The position numbers and the translations under genes are program-made. DNA of 40,763 nucleotides, taken from contig NZ_SSNI01000048.1 in the NCBI RefSeq assembly GCF_010015475.1, forward strand, positions 1 through 40,763, given 5' to 3'. The notes beneath the pieces were generated by a model. The model was not told where the DNA came from, did not search any database, and was given only the letters and a program-made list of their open reading frames with translations. How positions within the stretch are numbered: the first letter of the stretch is position 1; each line of letters starts with the position of its first letter. The DNA is from Pontibacter pamirensis (GTDB taxonomy: Bacteria; Bacteroidota; Bacteroidia; Cytophagales; Hymenobacteraceae). Shown here piece by piece: positions 17,498-25,717 of the stretch.

Positions 17498-17911
17498 ATG
17501 ATACAACAGTTTTTTTCAGGACTCTATGAATTCGTTTTAGGTCGTCCTATGCCTGCCAACTTCACCAATGATTACCGCGAAGTTGTATTCCCAAACACTG
17601 GGTTGATGTTATTCATCATTTCACTGGCAATGGTGCTGGTTTATTATTATGTGCTCAACCGCATGATGAGCACCGGACTCTACAAACCCCGGCACTGGGT
17701 TATATTCCTGGTACTGAACGCAATCATCGCCTTCATTATCCCCATTGCGCAGGTAAATGGGAATGAAATTGAGACACATTCTTACACGTATATGTTCGCT
17801 TTCGTGAACGTGGTATACAGCCTGATACTTTTCTTCGTTTTCTCATTACTGCTTAAGAGGGGATCCGTGCAGGCATGGACAACCCCTATGAAATGGCCCA
17901 ATAAAAAATAA
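17498..17911 (+). CDS. Small membrane protein with three predicted helices
   Basis: 137 residues with hydrophobic segments at about 34-54 (TGLMLFIISLAMVLVYYYVL), 67-84 (VIFLVLNAIIAFIIPIAQ) and 99-119. The N-terminal 30 residues are amphipathic, and the tail is short and basic. No family recognised. The gene starts 5 bp after the lipoprotein gene and ends 2 bp before the tubulin-like gene, so translation is probably coupled, and it may be the membrane receptor for one of these proteins. Confidence 0.7.
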   Translation: MIQQFFSGLYEFVLGRPMPANFTNDYREVVFPNTGLMLFIISLAMVLVYYYVLNRMMSTGLYKPRHWVIFLVLNAIIAFIIPIAQVNGNEIETHSYTYMFAFVNVVYSLILFFVFSLLLKRGSVQAWTTPMKWPNKK

Positions 17912-17913
17912 CT

Positions 17914-19365
17914 ATGGCAAAACTTTTTGTATTCGGAATAGGTGGCACAGGCTCCCGCGTGATCCGCTCGCTGGTCATGCTAATGGCGGCAGGTGTCAGA
18001 ATTCAGAACTGTGATAAAATTGTACCCATTATAATTGACCCGGATACGCAGAACGGTGACATGAACCGTACAGTGGAGCTGCTCAAAACGTACAAGCACA
18101 TACACGACGCGCTGGGGCGCCGAGAGGAAGGTTTCTTTCACACTGACATAAGTACCCTCTCCAGCATAGCCGGCGATGGCACCTCTAAGATCAGGGATAG
18201 CTTTGTGTATGACTTCGGCGGGATTAATAAGCCCTTCAAAGACCATGTAGGCTATAACCAGCTCGACATAGAAAGCCAGTCACTGATTGATCTGTTGTTT
18301 ACACCTGAGAACCTGAACAACAGCCTTGATGTAGGCTTCCGTGGCAGTCCGAACGTAGGTAGCGTGGTGCTGAATGAGATCATTGACTCTCCGGAGATGC
18401 GCTTTTTTGCCTCTAACTTCCAGGCAGGTGACCGGATATTTTTTGTAAGCTCTATTTTTGGCGGAACGGGTGCCGCTGGTTTCCCGCTGCTGCTAAAGAA
18501 CTTCAAGGACACCCGCACAAGTTTACCTAACGCTGCCAGCCTGAATGCAGCACTGACAGGCGCAATGGTGGTATTGCCTTATTTTTCGCTGGAGCAGCCT
18601 GCAGCCGGCGTAGAAGCTGATTTTATAGACTCCAATACATTTACCACGAAGGCAAAAGATGCGCTATCGTACTACCAGCACCACCTGAATGGTGTGAATG
18701 CGGTATACTATATGGGCGATACGCCGGACAAGCCAATGGAGAATAATCCGGGTCGTGCCAGTCAGAAAAACGATGCTCACTTGGTAGAACTGCTGAGCGC
18801 ACTCGCTATAGTAGACTTCATGGATTACTCGGACAATGAGCTTTCTGGGAATGAAGTATACCATGAGTATGGCCTCCGAGAAGACGTAAGCAATGTGCAG
18901 TTCTCGCACCTAGACAGTGAGACAAGGGATCGCATTGCCAAGCAGCTTATCCGCTTCCATTACTTTGAGCGCTACTACACCACCCACCTGCCCGCTGACT
19001 CGCAGGCGGCTTATGCCAAAGGGGTGGATTTAACCAGCGCCATCCGCAATGAGCCTGTGTTCAAGGAGCTGAATAAATTCCTTACCAACCCGGAGTTCGG
19101 ATATCAGTCGTGGCTGCGCGAGCTTAACAGCAAGGAGCGAACATTTGACGCGCTCAATCTGAACGAATCTGATTTCAACCGCATGGTATCGGACAAGCAT
19201 ATTGAGACGGGCTTCCTGAACAAAGGCATCCACCAAGGCTCTTTTGTGAAAGAGCTGAACCGGGCATCTGAATCCATATCAGACAGAAATGCTTTTAAGG
19301 CAACTATAAAAGCCTTCGAAACCGCAACAGGTACGCTGGTAGAAGAGAAGCTGAAGTATAGTTAA
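17914..19365 (+). CDS. Tubulin/FtsZ-like GTPase domain protein
   Basis: 483 residues. The start MAKLFVFGIGGTGSRVIRSL is a Rossmann-type first strand and glycine loop (GIGGTGS, 8-14). At 175-190, RIFFVSSIFGGTGAAGFP fits the tubulin/FtsZ signature (GGGTGSG-like T4 loop, here GGTGAAG at 183-189), and D42-P-D44 could lie in the second loop. A strand ALTGAMVVLPYFS follows at the position expected for the next tubulin core element. This combination is the one I know from bacterial tubulin-like proteins distant from FtsZ. The 250-residue C-terminal portion is helical, with no obvious relative. Expected role: GTP binding and possibly polymer formation. The signature is shortened by one glycine, so GTP hydrolysis is not assured. 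Confidence 0.7.
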   Translation: MAKLFVFGIGGTGSRVIRSLVMLMAAGVRIQNCDKIVPIIIDPDTQNGDMNRTVELLKTYKHIHDALGRREEGFFHTDISTLSSIAGDGTSKIRDSFVYDFGGINKPFKDHVGYNQLDIESQSLIDLLFTPENLNNSLDVGFRGSPNVGSVVLNEIIDSPEMRFFASNFQAGDRIFFVSSIFGGTGAAGFPLLLKNFKDTRTSLPNAASLNAALTGAMVVLPYFSLEQPAAGVEADFIDSNTFTTKAKDALSYYQHHLNGVNAVYYMGDTPDKPMENNPGRASQKNDAHLVELLSALAIVDFMDYSDNELSGNEVYHEYGLREDVSNVQFSHLDSETRDRIAKQLIRFHYFERYYTTHLPADSQAAYAKGVDLTSAIRNEPVFKELNKFLTNPEFGYQSWLRELNSKERTFDALNLNESDFNRMVSDKHIETGFLNKGIHQGSFVKELNRASESISDRNAFKATIKAFETATGTLVEEKLKYS

Positions 19366-19430
19366 TTCTAAAAGTGAGTAGGTCCCACCAGGGGCAAATC
19401 AGTACTGCAATTTTAATGTGCAAAACCAAC

Positions 19431-19454
19431 GGACAGCGCCTTGTGTCGCTGTCC
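19431..19454 (+). promoter_or_regulatory. Intercistronic hairpin between the tubulin-like and actin-like genes
   Basis: GGACAGCG and CGCTGTCC form a perfect 8-bp stem with an 8-base loop, in the 115-bp gap. There is only a weak T-rich stretch afterwards, so it is more likely an RNA stability or partial-termination element than a full terminator. Confidence 0.5.
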
Positions 19455-19480
19455 AACATTCTTTAACAAACTGAAATAAC

Positions 19481-22400
19481 ATGCCGAAAGTACTTCGTCT
19501 TCATAAAACTGGTTCTAATGTGGAGGGTTGGGCCAAAACCAGCAAGATCACCAGCACCGAGATAAAAGATATCACCGATGGCGCTGGGGGGAGAGCCTTG
19601 AAGATCAATGCCTCTATCCCGACGCCGTTCGCCCGCATGCACCTGTTCGAAACTGCCTTCGATTTTGTGAAACGTGGCGTGGCGGGCTCGAACAACAGCA
19701 TTTACCATAAGTTCGTCACCCACTTCTGGGACCTTTGGGAGCTGCTCTATAACCACCAGAGCTACGCACAGGCTGGAAATAAGATCATCATCCGCCGTTG
19801 GAACAAGCAACAGCAGCTGGGAGCAATGCAAGCAAACCCGAATACGAACCTGTTGGGCCGTACCTTGGAGCTGTTCATGAATGACAGACGCTTTGAAGGT
19901 ATAGAAGATATTTTCCTGTTCTTCTTTGAGTCTACCAACAGCCGCGGTGAACGTCAAATGCAGCTTATTGGCGGCACATCACCCTTGACGTTCCTTTTTG
20001 TTGCTCCGAACGTGCAGCCCCTCAGTCTTAACCGTGCGCAGAATATAGGAACTTACTTCGACCATAACTATGTGTCGCTGGAGGCGAGGGAGCGGGATTT
20101 TAAAGAGTATGTCCACAAGCTTTTTGTGTCAGACCCGGCCATGATACAGGCTTTTCCGGCCGTACATAACTCGCTGGATGAGAACCTGCTGCGCAGCATT
20201 AACATGGCGGGTGCCGTGGGGCAGAACGCGATTGCCTCCGAATATCTGCAACTGGTAGATTTCCAGCAGAACCCGGTGCACGTTGGCCACCTGAACTTCC
20301 TGGTGAAGAAAGACCAGACCGCCGTTGCCAGCAGCGACCTTTTTATTAGCCCGACCCACACTGGTTTTACTGGTGAGCGGCCTATCGTGCTGAAGCCCGA
20401 GTTGCGATTGGCGCCAAACATCAAGTATGTAAATAACTTGGCATGGCCAACAAATACAGTGGTAGGCTATTCTGATGAAAAACCACTGGAGAACCGTTCT
20501 TTGCCAGGCGTAGGATTCAACTACCCCTACCTTACGATAAACGACCTGCTGCAGGAAACGCTGGTGCAGGTGCCTTACGAAGTAAACACCGACCGTTTCT
20601 ACAGCGGTACGGTTGTGTATCAGCCGGGCGTTACGGAGAAAACTTTTAATTACCTCCTTCCTGTAACGAGCCTGTACTTTGATTTTTTTTCGCCACAGGA
20701 TCTGGCGAGTCACCTGACCTTTCATATCGACGTGAACCATGTGCGGGTAACGTTGCAGGTGCCAACAGAAAGAGGAAATGTGGTGTATGAGCGAAGTTAC
20801 TATGATAACCCGCTGAACTCGAAAGATGCCAGTGGAAATGTAATTCCAGAGAAAGGCCAAATTCTGAAATCCAGGATTGGTTTGGGTGTGTTCCCTTTCT
20901 ACAAGTTTACCGATGCCGTGCAGTACAACGACTTCTATAAGGTGATGCTAGTGGATGAGGACATAGATCCGCTGATGGTGAACAAGAACCACGGCCTGTC
21001 TTTTTTTGTGGGGAGCAAACAATTGGAATCAAGCGGAGGTATTATTTCCGCGACGGCGCACCCCAGAACCAAAAAGAGCAACAGTAGCGCCGGCAGTACC
21101 TATTATGAGATACGTGGCACACACTTTGATTTTGCTGAGTTAACCCATGCCGGCGTGAATCTGACTGGCAAAGCGTTGATTGTGCCGAAGTTCCAGGAAA
21201 TGCAGCAGGGCATACATAGCTTCACCTTTGCAGTTGATTTTGGAACCTCGAATACTCACATTGCTTACACATCCGGCTCTAACCAACCTCCGCGTGAGTT
21301 CTCCATCACGGCTAGCGATCAGCAACTGGTGATGCTGAACAAGCCATCCGAAGATCCTACCTTAACAGATTACCAGCGTTTCCATAAGCGAGGCTTTGGC
21401 AGATTGTTTGCCGTAGAGACCTTGCTGAAGCGGGAGTTTTTACCGCTCATCATCGGATCGGGTGGCTCTTTGTATAACTTTCCGACCAGGACAGCCATTT
21501 GTGAATCCATCGACTTTGAGAACCAAATTACGAACCTGTTCGGTAACATCAACATTGGTTTCTCCATCAACACCGAAGGTACACATCAGAATCAGTACAA
21601 CCAGACATACCACACTGACCTGAAATGGAGCGAGACGCTGACAAATACCGGCAAGCGCCGAATTGAGGCTTTCTTTACTGAAATCATGCTCCTTATTAAG
21701 AATAAGGTGGTGCTGAACCACGGCAATGTCGCTAGCACGAAGATTGTGTGGTTTGCGCCGCTGAGCTTTGATGAGTATTCCCGCAACATGTTCCAGAACG
21801 TGTGGGACGGCGTGTATAACAGCGTATTCAAGAATGGTAGAACAACAGTATGCATCACTGAATCGGTAGCGCCTTTCTATTTCCTATCCAGAACGGGTGC
21901 CGTGGTGCCAAGCCAGGATGAGAACCTGATCAACGTTGATATTGGCGGAGGCACAACCGATGTGCTGCTGTTCACAAATCGAAAGCCGTCCCATAGCTCT
22001 TCCTTCCGGTTTGCCGGTAACGACCTATGGGGCGATGGTTTCGCCACCGTGAAGACCAGCAAAGACAATGGACTGCTGCAGTACGGCGTAGACCATGTGC
22101 TGCGCATTCCACTGACTGAAGAGGGCCGCGAATACCGCAAGTTCCTGGAAACTGCCCTAGGTAATCCTGATTTCAACTCTTCTGATATCAGCTCTTTGCT
22201 GTTCAGCTATGACAAAGAGTTGAACTACAGCTCCCAGTTGCTGCAGGCACGCCAGCTAAGGCTGATGTTTTACCTGCACTTCGGCGCGCTAATGTACCAC
22301 CTCGCGCAGCTGGTAGCGCAATTGGATGTGAAGGTGCCACGTTACATTTCTTTCAGTGGTCGCGGAAGCTTATACATCAAGCTCCTGAGCGCAGGTAACA

Positions 22401-22942
22401 ACCTGTCGAATGTGGAGCGTTATGCTAAAGCCATCTTCTATAAAGTGACAGGGCAGGAGCCACCGGCAAACTTCAAACTTGTGCTGGTAGAAAACCCAAA
22501 GCAGGTAACAGCCAATGGTGGTGCCATGGCGCTGGAAGGAGCAGATTTGAATGACCTGACCAACATCCCGATCATGAAACCAACAGGCTCAGCAAATAAG
22601 GAAGATGCCCTGACGCCGGTTACTAAAACCCAGATAACAGGGGAGTTGCGACAGGAAGTAATGGACAACGTGATGAACTGCTTGCAGCTGCTGCTGGATG
22701 ATCCGGACATATCGCCGCTGATGCGCTCTATGGGTGTGGAAGTGGACCCGATGCGGGTGCTCAACTTTATGCGCGCCAACCTACAGGATAGCTATACCAT
22801 GGTGCTGGAAGATACTGTACGGGGTCTGACAGACAGGGAGCAGCTCCACGAAACCATGTTCTTCATGCCGCTGAAGCAGTCATTATACCTGTTGTCAAAA
22901 GATCTATACAAGCAGCAGGCGCAGGTAGGTGCCATCTCATAA
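19481..22942 (+). CDS. Very large protein with an actin/Hsp70-like ATPase core
   Basis: 1153 residues. The C-terminal half contains the ASKHA ATPase motifs in order: phosphate 1 (TFAVDFGTSNTHIAYTSG, D586), phosphate 2 (NVDIGGGTTDVLLF, D820) and an adenosine-type glycine loop (ISFSGRGSLYIKLL, G960). Hence it probably binds and hydrolyses ATP with actin- or Hsp70-like movement. Residues 1-570 form a long extension with no family I recognise, partly strand-rich. The size and layout recall SrfB-type proteins, but I could not confirm this. Hairpins lie on both sides of the gene (19431-19454, 22967-23005), so its dosage may be set separately from the rest of the operon. Confidence 0.72.
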   Translation: MPKVLRLHKTGSNVEGWAKTSKITSTEIKDITDGAGGRALKINASIPTPFARMHLFETAFDFVKRGVAGSNNSIYHKFVTHFWDLWELLYNHQSYAQAGNKIIIRRWNKQQQLGAMQANPNTNLLGRTLELFMNDRRFEGIEDIFLFFFESTNSRGERQMQLIGGTSPLTFLFVAPNVQPLSLNRAQNIGTYFDHNYVSLEARERDFKEYVHKLFVSDPAMIQAFPAVHNSLDENLLRSINMAGAVGQNAIASEYLQLVDFQQNPVHVGHLNFLVKKDQTAVASSDLFISPTHTGFTGERPIVLKPELRLAPNIKYVNNLAWPTNTVVGYSDEKPLENRSLPGVGFNYPYLTINDLLQETLVQVPYEVNTDRFYSGTVVYQPGVTEKTFNYLLPVTSLYFDFFSPQDLASHLTFHIDVNHVRVTLQVPTERGNVVYERSYYDNPLNSKDASGNVIPEKGQILKSRIGLGVFPFYKFTDAVQYNDFYKVMLVDEDIDPLMVNKNHGLSFFVGSKQLESSGGIISATAHPRTKKSNSSAGSTYYEIRGTHFDFAELTHAGVNLTGKALIVPKFQEMQQGIHSFTFAVDFGTSNTHIAYTSGSNQPPREFSITASDQQLVMLNKPSEDPTLTDYQRFHKRGFGRLFAVETLLKREFLPLIIGSGGSLYNFPTRTAICESIDFENQITNLFGNINIGFSINTEGTHQNQYNQTYHTDLKWSETLTNTGKRRIEAFFTEIMLLIKNKVVLNHGNVASTKIVWFAPLSFDEYSRNMFQNVWDGVYNSVFKNGRTTVCITESVAPFYFLSRTGAVVPSQDENLINVDIGGGTTDVLLFTNRKPSHSSSFRFAGNDLWGDGFATVKTSKDNGLLQYGVDHVLRIPLTEEGREYRKFLETALGNPDFNSSDISSLLFSYDKELNYSSQLLQARQLRLMFYLHFGALMYHLAQLVAQLDVKVPRYISFSGRGSLYIKLLSAGNNLSNVERYAKAIFYKVTGQEPPANFKLVLVENPKQVTANGGAMALEGADLNDLTNIPIMKPTGSANKEDALTPVTKTQITGELRQEVMDNVMNCLQLLLDDPDISPLMRSMGVEVDPMRVLNFMRANLQDSYTMVLEDTVRGLTDREQLHETMFFMPLKQSLYLLSKDLYKQQAQVGAIS

Positions 22943-22966
22943 AGTGCGTGCAGGAGCAGCGTTTAA

Positions 22967-23005
22967 TTCAGCCTTTCCTTGTCCCTAAGGAGGGGAAAGG
23001 CTGAA
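22967..23005 (+). promoter_or_regulatory. Perfect 12-bp inverted repeat after the actin-like gene
   Basis: TTCAGCCTTTCC (22967-22978) pairs perfectly with GGAAAGGCTGAA (22994-23005) around a 15-base loop. It lies 24 bp after the actin-like stop. No T-run follows, so it may be an attenuator, a terminator of the Bacteroidota type with little U-tract, or a 3' end stabiliser. Confidence 0.55.
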
Positions 23006-23060
23006 ACGGGCTAATTGGCAGGCATAAGAGCTGTTTTGCTAAACGCTTATTACGAATGCC

Positions 23061-23090
23061 TTGTTAAATCCGACACTATATCTATTTTAG
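23061..23090 (+). promoter_or_regulatory. Possible internal promoter for the motor-subunit genes
   Basis: TTG (23061-23063) and TATTTTAG (23083-23090, one mismatch to TAnnTTTG) with 19 bases between them, about 18 bp before the next start codon. Together with the hairpin just upstream, this could make the last three genes a separate transcription unit. Confidence 0.3.
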
Positions 23091-23108
23091 AACAAACCAC
23101 AGGTTTAC

Positions 23109-23948
23109 ATGAATTATATCGCAATTATACTGAGTATTATAGCCCTGATAGGAGCCGGATTTGCTATCCTGAGGGCCAGCAGCTCACACCGTATTTTAAT
23201 GAAACGGATAGAGACGCTTAAAGAAAGGAACAATGCGCAGGAGGCGCGGCTCCGTAAGTTGGAGGGTAATTCGGGAAGAGGTAACAAACCAGCACGTGAA
23301 CCTAATGAGCCGGATCAAAGAAACCAACCTCGGCAAAAACAGCCGCGTCATGAGCAGGAACAGCAAAAAAAGCAAAGACAAAACGACCAACTTCAGCAGG
23401 TGTCACAAGCATCTCAACAGACACAGGAAATCCCACAACAGACTCAGCCAAGAAAAAAGAAGGAAAACAGAAGACGCAACGAACCAACAGATAGAACTAA
23501 CTTCCAGGAACAAGGGGAGGAGCGTCCAATTGTAGCAGCGAAGAATATTAGGCTGGAAATTGCAGAAGGCGATTTTCTGGATAACCTGGAGCGGTCATCA
23601 GAAAATAATCCGACGGCAACAGTAGCAGAATCTGGTATAAAATATGCCGTCATCCCGGAAGACGGTTTGATCAGGATGCACCAGCTGCAGCAGCAGCCGG
23701 ACTCCGACAGCTACCTGGAGGTAGATGTGCCGGCTGATGGCAGCAACATAACAAACTACCGCTTTAACCTGGCCGGGAATCACGCTTTTGTTATCGCACA
23801 GGGTATCGACCGTTTGGAAAACGCCTTCTCTTTTGAGAAGCCCTCTAACCGGATGGTGAGTACGGTGGTGCAGCAGCAGGATGGTGTGCTTACCAGAGTG
23901 AACAACGGCTGGAAAATTCAGGAAAAGGCGAGAATCGATTTCAGATAA
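23109..23948 (+). CDS. Membrane-anchored protein with a Gln/Lys/Arg-rich linker
   Basis: 279 residues. Residues 2-22 form one transmembrane helix (YIAIILSIIALIGAGFAIL), followed by a short coiled coil (30-52). Residues 55-130 are a low-complexity linker rich in Q, K, R, N and P, probably disordered and strongly basic. The last 140 residues form a strand-rich compact domain (YAVIPEDGLIRMHQ, LEVDVPADGSNITNYRFNL). The arrangement suits a cytoplasmic adaptor hanging from the membrane by a flexible arm, possibly linking the actin-like or tubulin-like protein to the MotA-like channel encoded 9 bp downstream. No family recognised. Confidence 0.65.
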   Translation: MNYIAIILSIIALIGAGFAILRASSSHRILMKRIETLKERNNAQEARLRKLEGNSGRGNKPAREPNEPDQRNQPRQKQPRHEQEQQKKQRQNDQLQQVSQASQQTQEIPQQTQPRKKKENRRRNEPTDRTNFQEQGEERPIVAAKNIRLEIAEGDFLDNLERSSENNPTATVAESGIKYAVIPEDGLIRMHQLQQQPDSDSYLEVDVPADGSNITNYRFNLAGNHAFVIAQGIDRLENAFSFEKPSNRMVSTVVQQQDGVLTRVNNGWKIQEKARIDFR

Positions 23949-23957
23949 ACCCCTTAC

Positions 23958-25715
23958 ATGGAATTCATTTTTATTTTTGAGGCTCTTTTAGTACTGGCTA
24001 TTCTTGGCTACCAGGTGTACGTGTACCGGAATACAAGAAGTAAAATTGAGCTGATAAAGAACCTTTTTCCTTCCGAAGACCAGCTGTCTGTGGGTGAGCA
24101 TCTGCTCGACAACCCTTCGGTACCTGCTTCAGAAAAGCAAACTTCTGAACAGCTGTGGAGGACGCTGTTGGCAGGGCAGCCTTTCAGGGAATTTAAGGCA
24201 TCTAATCCGGTAGTAAAAAGAATTGTTTCTTCCGAGAATGGCGTCTTACATATAGAGGCAAAGGGTGGGGCCGTGCAATTTTATAAAACTGCTGTCGATA
24301 AATTTGATCAGCTGGTAAAGGGTAATAACGTCTACCTGATAGAAGGTGACCCGGAGGCCTTATTCAGTACAGTAGACGCAGGGGGTAAAGGAGCTGCCAC
24401 TATCGATCTGATTGAAGTCCGCAACCCCTCTGAAACTTTCAGCAAGATCATCCGGAATACGAACGAGTATCTGAAGCGTAACAAAGGGGCAGCGGCTGAT
24501 TTTGATATCTTAAAGGATGTGTCAGAGCGCTTTTCTGAAGCCCTGGATGCCGAAGTACAGTCTACGGTTGCCACACCGCTATATATTGGTTTACTTGGTA
24601 CTTTTTCCGGAGTTATTATTGGTCTCTCGAGCCTTATTTGGTCAGGTTTAGGTGCCGGGGAGGCCGGTGCTGCGACAGATTCGTTTATTACAGATCAGAA
24701 CATCCCGTCTTTCCTATTCGGAGTGCTCATTGCAATGGCAGGCAGCTTCTGCGGGCTTCTGCTCACCTTGTTAGGGAATAATGCCCTCAAAAATGCCCGC
24801 AGCACCCGCGACATGCACCAGAATGAATATTATACTTTCCTGCAAACACACCTTCTGCCTAAGCTGAACTCGGATATGGCTGCCAGCCTAGGCAACTTGA
24901 AGTCGGTGCTGGATTCCTTTAACAAGGACTTCCTGGACAAGGTGCTTGGCTTCCGGCCTATTGTGGACACGCTCACAGAGAACATCAGCACCCAGAAGGA
25001 ATTTATTGAGAAGCTGGACCAGATAGGGTTCACACAAATGGCCAACGCCAACCTGCAGGTATTTGACAAGATCAAGGAAAGCGAGCACCTGTTCAAGAAC
25101 TTTATGCAGTACCAGGTGGCGTTAAATGAATCGGTGCGGAAAGGGGCGGAGCTGACACATAGCATAGAGCAGGTACTGAGCAGACTGACCAGCCTGCAAA
25201 AAGGTTTTGACGAGGTACCGGGTTACCTGCAGAAGCACGACGAATCCATTCAACGACAGGTGAATTTCTTTGGACAGCACGAGCAGGATTTAAGAAACAT
25301 TGGTGCCCGTGTAGAACAGTATTTTGACAAAGCCGCACTTAGGTTAACTGACCTGATGGAGGCGCGGCTACAGCACCAGGAGCGCGATGCGCAGAACGCG
25401 TATGAGAAATGGCAGGAGCATTTCAGGAGGCTCAACGAGGATAACGTGTACAACCGTATTCTGGAGTACATGCAGCCTTTCGAAAACCTGAATCAGCAGC
25501 AGGAAAAGCTGAATGTTACCCAACAGCAACTGTTAGGGGATATACGGCAGACAAATGAGCGCCTGCTTCAGAAAATTGAAACTGACGCAGCCATTCAGCA
25601 GCAACTGCTCAGGCAGCTTGAAACGCTGAATGCGAACGTGGTCAAAAGTATGGAGCCTGGTCCGATAAAAGCAACTTTCGATAAATTATTTGGCAGCGGG
25701 AATAACAGGAGGTAA
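23958..25715 (+). CDS. MotA/TolQ/ExbB/ZorA-like proton-channel subunit with a long cytoplasmic tail
   Basis: 585 residues. Hydrophobic helices at about 3-21, 207-230 (PLYIGLLGTFSGVIIGL) and 249-272 (IPSFLFGVLIAMAGSFCGLL) match the MotA/TolQ/ExbB superfamily, including the G-L-L-G-T-F-x-G motif of its pore-lining helix. A roughly 180-residue domain separates helix 1 from helix 2. After residue 280 a 300-residue helical, coiled-coil tail follows, rich in Q, E, K and L. Long tails of this kind are known in ZorA of the Zorya defence system. With the downstream MotB-like protein it should form an ion-driven rotary or torsional complex in the inner membrane. Confidence 0.82.
   Translation: MEFIFIFEALLVLAILGYQVYVYRNTRSKIELIKNLFPSEDQLSVGEHLLDNPSVPASEKQTSEQLWRTLLAGQPFREFKASNPVVKRIVSSENGVLHIEAKGGAVQFYKTAVDKFDQLVKGNNVYLIEGDPEALFSTVDAGGKGAATIDLIEVRNPSETFSKIIRNTNEYLKRNKGAAADFDILKDVSERFSEALDAEVQSTVATPLYIGLLGTFSGVIIGLSSLIWSGLGAGEAGAATDSFITDQNIPSFLFGVLIAMAGSFCGLLLTLLGNNALKNARSTRDMHQNEYYTFLQTHLLPKLNSDMAASLGNLKSVLDSFNKDFLDKVLGFRPIVDTLTENISTQKEFIEKLDQIGFTQMANANLQVFDKIKESEHLFKNFMQYQVALNESVRKGAELTHSIEQVLSRLTSLQKGFDEVPGYLQKHDESIQRQVNFFGQHEQDLRNIGARVEQYFDKAALRLTDLMEARLQHQERDAQNAYEKWQEHFRRLNEDNVYNRILEYMQPFENLNQQQEKLNVTQQQLLGDIRQTNERLLQKIETDAAIQQQLLRQLETLNANVVKSMEPGPIKATFDKLFGSGNNRR
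25707..25713 (+). promoter_or_regulatory. Strong Shine-Dalgarno sequence for the MotB-like gene
   Basis: AGGAGGT, 4 bases before the ATG at 25718 and overlapping the stop of the MotA-like gene. A full Shine-Dalgarno is unusual in Bacteroidota and suggests high or strictly coupled production of this subunit. Confidence 0.6.
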
Positions 25716-25717
25716 AG

